Under the pieces are notes generated by a model, which worked only from the letters and a program-made list of their open reading frames with translations, did not search any database and was not told where the DNA came from. From NCBI GenBank assembly GCA_020650975.1, contig JAIPMN010032027.1, forward strand, positions 1-23,225: DNA of 23,225 nucleotides. The letters are read 5' to 3'. The position numbers and the translations under genes are program-made. Of this stretch, positions 12,401 to 21,400 are shown piece after piece. Source of the DNA: Apostichopus californicus. Taxonomy: Eukaryota; Echinodermata; Holothuroidea; Aspidochirotida; Stichopodidae. Numbering within the stretch: the first letter of the stretch is position 1; every line of letters begins with the position of its first letter.

Positions 12401-15400
12401 GGCAAATGACTATTAGGTGGATGGCACAGTTGGGAATGACTACTACAGTTAGATTCGTCCAACACGGCAACATACAGAAAAGCTGTACTCGAAGCCTAAG
12501 TCTTTGGCAGACCGTCATTTCTCAGAAAGGTTGTCATTACTAAAATCGTATTGTCTGCACTGTTTGTCAGTGTTAGACAAAACATTCAACAGGTGGACTA
12601 AAATTATCAAAGCAACATCAAAATTGCACTTGGTACTAGTAGATTAGTAGATATTGATAATATAATGTAGTAACCATGTCTTTAAATGCTAAAATATTTT
12701 GTGTTTGATACAGAAATGTTAACCTCCTATACAAAAGTCCATATAACTGAAGCTTTGGTTATGACGATTATTTGATAGGGGGTCAAGTAAGTTGGCTTTA
12801 AGTAAAAACAAAAATTAAAATACGTCTATAATGAAAATAAATGCTTGCACAGCAGAAGACTCAGAAGGAACACATTTTGTTTTATGTAGTTTGAAACAAA
12901 GTTCTCATTCTACTACTCAAACTTGTACATTATATGCCAACCTTAGCTAACGCAGTAGGAATCAATCAGGTCACACATCCGGAGTCTATATGCATGCTAA
13001 GTTCTCCAATACTGCCCTCATTCCTTTCAGAAAACATATCATACTGTAGTTTTGATTGAGTTTTGTACAATTACCTTGGCTGTGTGCCTGTGTAATTAAT
13101 TCTATATACATTAACATGTTTACAGTTTAATGAACACTTAGGAATAATTTACTACTAGTCAGTTACTCTCACCATGGCGCAGTGCTGTTTAATTACCTCA
13201 GTGTATGGTATAGTGGTAAAACCTTAAATTTATCAAATTTGTTAGATTCGTGTTTTGTGCTGTAATGAACACTGGGAATGAAGTTAACCTCATCATGGCA
13301 CAGCTGCTGATCTATAAGAAAATATCCAGAAAAATTAACTGTCTCTTAGAAGATCAGATGGGAGGGAATAATGGAAAGTAATATAATGATGTAGAAATTG
13401 TCTGCTTAAACCTGACCTACTTTATACAAAGGACATGATATATAGTTTGAGATAGTTTAGTTTAGAGAACCATGGATTTTTTAGGAAGCCTTACAGTAGC
13501 TTAATTGAGCCCCTATCCCATGTTAGATGAATGACTAGTTCCTTTCATTCAGTTCTATATGGATCATAGTCCTATATACAAAGATGCAAATACTCTATGC
13601 ATGTCCACCATGTATCACATTGGGATCTTGTAGCTCAAATAACAAAATGCAAAAGAATATGACAGTCCATCCCTTGCGTTTAAGCCTTGAAAGTTGCTAA
13701 TTTGTCGCATTTTCCATAAGTAAAGTCTTAACAGACACTGCATGCTTCAAAGCTGCACCATCCCACACATTACTTTGTTTCTTACTCTGTATAGGCCTAT
13801 AACAGGGGTGGGCAACCTTTTTGAATGAATGGGCCAGATATAAGGAGTGAAATATTGACTGGGCTGCACCTAACCAACGTTATGCTGTTGATTTCAAACC
13901 TTCGATTCCGAGGAGTCTCAAGCATTTGGTGTGTGTACTTAATCTGTATTCACAAAAACATATTGTCAATACAGTACAGTTGATAATTAATGGGGATAAC
14001 AGGCCTATCTGACAGCTTCATTAGTGCCGATAACTTCTAAGCAGCTAGCTCGTTTTTTGTGATGATGTAAAATAGATTGATTTTTTTTCTTTTTCTTGAG
14101 ACATCTTACGGGCCGCAAAAAAAATCACTGGTGGGCCGCATGTGGCCCGCGGGCTATAGGTTGCCCACCCCTGGCCTATAGGAATTTCAGTATTAGATCA
14201 CTAGGAATTGATTTGAATTATAATTACTGGTTGATTGCCAGGTAGCTAATGCTGTCGGTGCTGAATTTCAGTATTAGATCAGGAATTGATTTGAATTATT
14301 ACTGGTTAATTGCCAGGTAGCTAATGCTGTCGGTGCTGAATTTCAGAATTAGATCACTAGGAATTGATATGAATTATTACTGGTTGATTGCCAGGTAGCT
14401 AATGCTGTTGGTGCTGAATTTCAGTATTAGATCAGGAATTGATTTGAATTATTACTGGTTGATTGCCAGGTAGCTAATGCTGTCGGTGCTGAATTTCAGT
14501 ATTTAGATCACTAGGAATTTATTTGAATTATTACTGGTTGATTGCCAGGTAGCTAATGCTGTCGGTGCTGAATTTCAGTATTAGATCAGGAATTGATTTG
14601 AATTATAACTGGTTGATTGCCAGGTAGCTAATGCTGTCGATGCTGAATTTCAGTATTAGATCAGGAATTGATTTGAATTATTACTGGTTGATTGCCAGGT
14701 AGCTAATGCTGTCGCAGCTGAATTTCAGTATTTAGATCACTAGGAATTGATTTGAATTATTACTGGTTGATTGCCAGGTAGCTAATGATGTCGGTGCTGC
14801 TCTGGGACAAGTCAGCGGGTATGAAGACAGACCCACCAATTTGGTCGGAACCACCAGAGAAGAGGCTTTAGAGAGAGCTGAACAGAAGGCAATCGAAAGA
14901 TGCATACAAAATGGGGCCAAGAAAGAGACCATTCAGGTACATGAACAGTAACGAGACAGTGCCTATCAGAGTGAGAATCCCAATAACTAAGTTGTAATCT
15001 ATTCTCTGAAATGATTTTTTTTTGGTGATAGATACTAGGTAAGATAGAAGTATGAGCAGTTATTTTCATATGTTTCAGATATTTTCTATTAAAAGCAAAT
15101 GCATGGTTGACAGTGAGGATGCCTACTGCATCCCTATTTTTTTTTTAGCTGGGATATGTCACTGCTTCAATTTCATCCTAACCAAACATAAGTGAGAAGT
15201 CAGTATTCTGGGAACCATTTGCTAAATAAATCTAGCTATCTTTCAACTCAATTAATATACAAATAATGAATGGTTATGAGTGCAATAGTGCAAATATTTC
15301 ATTCGTTGAAAGATGTAATTTGTTCCATTCAACGAGGCGCAGCCGAGTGTGTAACAGATTGTTTTGAACAGACAGGTTTCTCTGCTCTCTTACCATTGAA

Positions 15401-18400
15401 AAAAGTGCTATCCAAAAAGTATATTGCACGGTTCTATTTCATAGCGTGCAATAGAGCGGATATTGCATGCAATCGACGAGCAATTGACCAATCAAATGGC
15501 AGGAATATAATTAGGTGTATAAAGTGTTATTGTGCACGATATTTAGGTCTCACTTTGTGAAGTAGAATTCTATCTGTTAAACATGCCATTAAGCTCAATT
15601 CCTTTACAAAAGAAGTTAGCTTCATGTGCACTGAGAATTAGGCCATGGACGCTGATTGTGATTTCCAGAAGTTCTAGACCAGTAACAAAGGTAACCATTC
15701 CACCCTAGGCCTTTGCCAACTGTATCAAACAATGCTAAACCTGTTTGGTGACATACCTTGCCTTTTTATACACTCTCATATAGCTTGATACACAAAATGA
15801 TGTTATGTTGAAAAGAATTTTCTTAAATCATGACAATTTTGAAATACGTGTATACCAAGTCACTTTAAGGTTTAGTCATTATGAGAACATTTTTGGATCA
15901 TATAGATTATTGAGAGGGAAGAGATTGGGTTGGCTTACCTGCCAGGGAACTTCACTCGGCTCAAAGTTAAAGTGGTTGGGGATCTCTCTGATGATGCGCT
16001 GACGGCAGAGGCTAAGAGGGTCACTTCAGATGGTATCGAGCAACCAAGTATTCAACAAGCCACAGCAAGAAAACTTGACAAAGGTGCGTGATTATCGAGA
16101 TGAACAATCATTTGCCATGCATGACTTATGTATGTTATCATTGTATAAATTGGACAATTAAACAGTATTTTGTATATGAATGTTGCCTACTTTTACAGTA
16201 TAAAAGAATTATCTGAAAATGTGACGGATGTTGAATGTGAATGCCTTTTAACACTGGGAGAACTCTTTTTCATGGTGCACTGGAATGTACATCACATATA
16301 AACGGTACATTAATGGGTACATAGATTAGTCCAAGATGGTAGAGGAGAACTGAAGAAGCAAAGCTTTCAAAAAGCAAGGTATAAAGAAGTTAGAACAACA
16401 AAGAAAGAACAAAGAAAGAAAAGAAATTAGAGGAAGGTAAATAATTACCAACTTTGCCTAGTGATAGTGATTTTAAGTAAGGAAATTGCAGTTTGCCTTT
16501 TAAGAAAGTTTGCATGGTTTGGGCATCTGTTTATGTTGTCATCTATTAGTTGTTTCAGATAGTAACTCTGATATTTTGGTAATGCAGACTTGAGAGAAAG
16601 TTATTTAAATAGCTCATGTTTATTCATTATGAATACCAGAGTTATAGTAGGATGCGTAGGGGATATAGATGAAATAGAAATATTGCCACAGATAGAGTTC
16701 CGTGAGGACGACAACTTTGAGTGGGTAAGTAAATTTGAAAGAGAACATGGCTTGGAATAGAATAACTGGCAAATTAATGAATGTTATATCCAAGGATATT
16801 TTAGATTGTATGAAAACAAATGGTATATATCAAAATGACAAGTAAGTTGTAATCCATAAGCCCTTGCGGGGTTCTCCCACATTTGTGGTCGCTTAAGCGT
16901 CGTAAAAATTAACTGCTGATTATTATCATGATTAATTCTGCAAGTATATCCACACAGTTACTCATGACAGAGCAAGCACACTAGAACCTTGTGTTCCACA
17001 CGTTGATAAAGACACCGGGGAGTGGATTTTATCAGAGTACGATGTGCAGTGTATCAGCATTGGAGCAGGCATCCTTGGTTGTGGCGGAGGCGGTAACCCC
17101 AAACTTGGAAAATTAAGAGCACTGAACGCTCTCAAACAAGGAAAGAAGATTCGAATCATCCACCCTGATAGGTCAGTCAAATGTCTCTTCAGCGAATCAT
17201 ACAGTCCAAAATTATAATGGCCGGTGGTTGAGTGGGATGTTGAACATTTGTCTATATGACCTTTCGATAGTTGTTTTGTATTGCACTTTACCACCCCAGG
17301 GAGGTACATGAAGTTTCAAAATGTGAATTGTCCACTCTTAGAAGATCAGAGAGGCTACTATCCCATCGGCAAATCTTTAAGTTAGGACACATTAACTGCA
17401 AATGTATTATAAAGTGCAGAAATTCAAAATATTATCAAAAGGTGCAAAATATAACACCATTTTCCATCCAAGGACCCTTCATTTGACCAAAATTTCTCCT
17501 TAATATTTTAAGTTAAGCCCCTCCACTGCACAGCAAAGCATCATAATCCCCCGACCCTTTCAAAATATTTGTGGTTGGTCTCCTTGTTACAGCATGTTAG
17601 CAATATATATTTCAGTCTGTAAGCTGGTACACCACTTTGCGTAAAAAGGATATAAAATTTGACAGCAGTGTATTGGTCATGCAAGACCGCGACGAGTACA
17701 ATAAAGTTGAAGTCGAACGAGTCACGTCATATTCTAGCATGCTTTTGTTTTGAAATTCCGCAGACTCAAGAAAGCTCCTTATAACGGTGGAAAAGTAGGC
17801 ATAGCTGCTTTTATGGGAGCACCTGGAGTCCTGGTGGAGAAGCTTTGCAATGGAGAAGAAATATTAAATTCACTTCAATGCTTGGAGAAAGTTTTAAAGT
17901 CAGATTTACTGGAAGAAAACAGTGCACAGAAAGCAAGTAAGAATCAATTCTGCGAATATCGTACATGTCAACTTATTCAATCTGTCGCTCATGATAATAC
18001 AGCTTTTCTTCTCAGTTGAACTTCTGTCCTGATGTAAAGCTCATACAGACCACAAGTTACACTTTACTTTGTAGATAATGTGGCATTGTTTGTAATTATT
18101 ATTATCCCAGGATGTGTATAAGATCTATGTCAAAACATTTGAGTAGATAGGCATTACTGTGATGTCACTATTTATCTTGATCAGCATCATGTCTTTAATT
18201 CCATAGGTGATATGATCTTACTTAATAGTAATAATAGTTAAAGGCATTGAAGACTCGCCCCAAACCGCGTGCCGCGCTCTGAAAAAAGTTAACTTTCCGT
18301 TGCTTGCAAGTGACGTTTTCTGCTCGTCGCTACAAAATGCAGACAGTAATCAAACGTGATACCTTGTTATCTTTAGCTGGACCTGAGATGTCCATCGCTC

Positions 18401-21400
18401 TATCGTTTATACACTGTGCTGTGGGTATTGACCGCAGCTGTATGTACTGACTGTACACTAGTGTCTAATTACCGAGGGTAGCAAGCTGTGTGCGTATTTT
18501 CTGGGATCGATGGTGGTGTCTAACACTTCTGTTACACCTCAATCGAAACTACTGTAGGTCAGATTACCGGCATTAGACGTTTCTTTTTGCACGAGTCTTC
18601 ACACCCTGTAAAGGTCAATTGGCTGATAAGATGATAAAATGTATGTGATACTAAAAGTTTTCAGAAAACGTACTTTCCTGGAATTTTCTTTGCGATTATA
18701 TAACAGTTTATCAAATAAATTATATCTTGGATGATGTCTTTCATTTGCAGAAATTAACGTACAAAAAGGTGAACAAATCGAATTTGTCACAGACTTTGAT
18801 CCTGATTTAGTCGAAGATAGTGGAAGGGACTCTACCAAGTTGGTGGCTCTTATGAGTGCAGAGATCGGTGGTCTTAATGCGGTTGAACCGCTATGTGTAG
18901 CAGCCCTGATGGATCTACCAGTCATAGATTGTGACGGCATGGGGAGAGCATTCCCTGAACTTCAGGTATGTCTACAGTATAAACGACGATATCAAATCAC
19001 GTACATGCCAGCTGTTATTAAAATCTAAAGCTGTGACATGTGTTATAGGAAGCCTGAAATCTGAGCACGCAAATGAACATCACTCATTACCACTGGTCCA
19101 AAGTTTCCCTCATTGAGCACTTGAACTTCAAACCCATTGAAAATGATATGCTTGTTAGTGTATATATGCTTAGATCACAGGTGGGCAAAGTGTGGCCCAC
19201 ATGTCCCATGGGGCTTGTCCATAATCTTTCTTCTGTTATGTACACACATTTTCTATAGTTGAGTACAGGCATGCACATTTTAATCTTCCCTGCCTGTAGC
19301 AAAGTACCACCCAAGTCCCCTGTTTTTAGCCAAAAACTGGGGAGATTGAATATCTACCTGAGTTGGTAATGCTAGCCATACTAAATGCTCTGAGCTCACC
19401 ACTACAGCTAGCTCCCACCCCCTACCCTGCCTCACCCCCAGAACTGAGCTCACCACTACAGCTAGCTCCCATCTCCTACCCCTGCCTCACCCCCAGAACT
19501 GAGCTCACCACTACAGCTAGCTCCCATCTCCTACCCTGCCTCACCCCAGAACTGAACTCACGTGAGCTCAGTAGTACTACTACAGCTAGCTCCCACCCCC
19601 TACCCTGCCTCACCCCCAGAACAGAGTCAGCCAGTCCAGCCTCACAACATTGCTTCAGTCTTATCAGTTGCAATATAAACATTTCATCAAGTTTCAAATA
19701 TGATGTCATAGAATAATGATTATGTACTTATCCTTTCTGCTTAGATGTTTGCTCCAGCCATTTATGGGAAGGCTCTTTACCCAGCAGCATTGGTAGATGA
19801 CAAGAAACAGAGAGAGCTAATTTTGTGGGCCAAGGATGCAAAGGCCATAGAGAACCATTTTCGCATGACTTTGGGCAGGATGGGGTATGTTGGCATATCA
19901 CTTAGAAACCCTCATACCTGCTGCAGTGAAAATGTGGAGTTTGGAATGTTCTAATATGACATGGAATGGCTTTAATTTTAAGACGGTGATACTTTCACTA
20001 AACAATACCCAGCTGTACTAGCTATTACACTCTGTTAGAACAAAGAAATGATTGTTTAAGTACCCTCTTGTCTCATAGTCATGGATTTGTATTTAATTTG
20101 ATGCCGTTTTAGGGGTCTAAAACTGTAACTAAAGAAATTATGCAGCTTTATTGTGGTCGATTTGTTGACCTAGGTCGTATGAGGTCAGAAGCTGCCTGAA
20201 CCTGATCACCTAGCCAATTGTGTAAGCATATATCTCAAGAAATAAATCTTGGTAGATTTCATACTTGGCATTCATTCATTACATGTCTCCATGGATTTTA
20301 TTCATTTTGTGTATTTGGGTCAAAGGTCATAGGAACTGCAATTTATCAGAAATAACTGTTCATGTTTTTAATAGCTTAAATTTTTTTTTTTCATAATACC
20401 GATTTTGGCAGTATATCACTCATGTTGTACTAAGCTAACTTAAAAATGTTAAATGAGGCCTAATGTCATTTCAATCCAGTCCAAAAATCTTTGAGAAGTT
20501 TGTTTTTTAATTCATCCTTAATTACCATACCCCACTTTTCTAGTATGCCTGTAGTGTTGTTGGTTGAACCCCTTCCCATCATGTTAAGAATTATTGAGAA
20601 TCAGGATGATAATAATATGTAAGAAAATATTTTGAAAAACACTTGGTACATTTTGGGAAGAATTAAAGAAATTGTAAGTGTCCAAAGAAGAAATTGTGTG
20701 ATTGCAGACATATTTGTCAAGATTCTTGTTGTTGTTGATACTTTTTAGCTGTGCTGGGGCAGTCACTTTCAGCCCCATGAGTGCCACCGAGGTGTCGGAT
20801 GAATGCATCATGTTCTCGATGAGTAGATGTTTCAGACTCGGGGATGCAGTCTTGAAGGCCCGTAAGGAACAGAGAAATCCTGTCAAATCAATTTGCGAGC
20901 ACGAGAATGGAGTTCATCTGATTTCAGGAAAAGTGAGTCTAGAAGGATGCATGTACGATACGTCTCCATTAAGGTCCAAGTCAAGATGAGTGTAAAGCAA
21001 TCTCTGAGTTTGGACCACCAGCAAACAGTCTAGCATTCATCGTGATGATCAATTTTGCTGAGGAAAATTCAATAGATTGCAATTTGTGATGGCTCTCTTT
21101 GAGCTCTGAATTACCTGAAAAGTGTTCTCAGAGACTACTCTGAAACTGTAAACAATCCATGACCGTGTGGTTTGGGGTGGGGGAGGGGTTATAGGGTTGA
21201 TGGGACCCCAACTATGTCTGTCTTCTGATTGGGTGTAATTGTTTATTAGGTTTTGAGCCAAAGAGTCAAAGCTGGTTCATTCGGTAACAGTATTAACAAA
21301 TTCAAGCGATTCATTTTGTACGCCTCTAATAAGTGCCGTGCAATCTGTGATTAAGACAATTTAAGCAAAGAAAATCATTTCTGATGATTTGCAAAATTAT

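Larger units (their letters stand above)
10922..14777 (+). other. Intron F-G (largest visible intron)
   Basis: 3,856 bp, phase 0. In order it holds degenerate 20-bp repeats (11091-11260 and 12168-12300), CCGAGGAC/GTCCTCGG inverted and direct repeats (11358-11502), a GT microsatellite (11522-11552), an imperfect direct repeat (13129-13311), an inverted hAT MITE (13803-14173) and the splice-site array. The stretch 12300-13780 has no supported gene. Confidence 0.85.
18966..19744 (+). other. Intron L-M
   Basis: A 779-bp phase-0 intron. It contains a possible hAT end at 19178 and a 54-bp minisatellite at 19390-19626. Confidence 0.8.

Noticed and set aside
12298..12543. 81-codon open frame and a 90-codon antisense frame in the large intron
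   Set aside because: No motif, no splice continuity with the gene, and it follows directly on a degenerate repeat cluster.
14732..15069. Two minus-strand open frames around 14732-15069
   Set aside because: Both are antisense readings of exon G and its flank.
15270..15560. 96-codon open frame in the G-H intron
   Set aside because: The frame G-to-H join is already complete without it; it contains no known motif and overlaps what looks like an old dispersed repeat.
16962..17309. 115-codon minus-strand open frame with a proline-rich stretch
   Set aside because: It is the antisense of exon J; the PPPPQP stretch is the reverse of the GCGGGG codons.
18599..18940. 113-codon minus-strand open frame
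   Set aside because: Antisense shadow of exon L running into the MITE end; the sense strand has clear family motifs.
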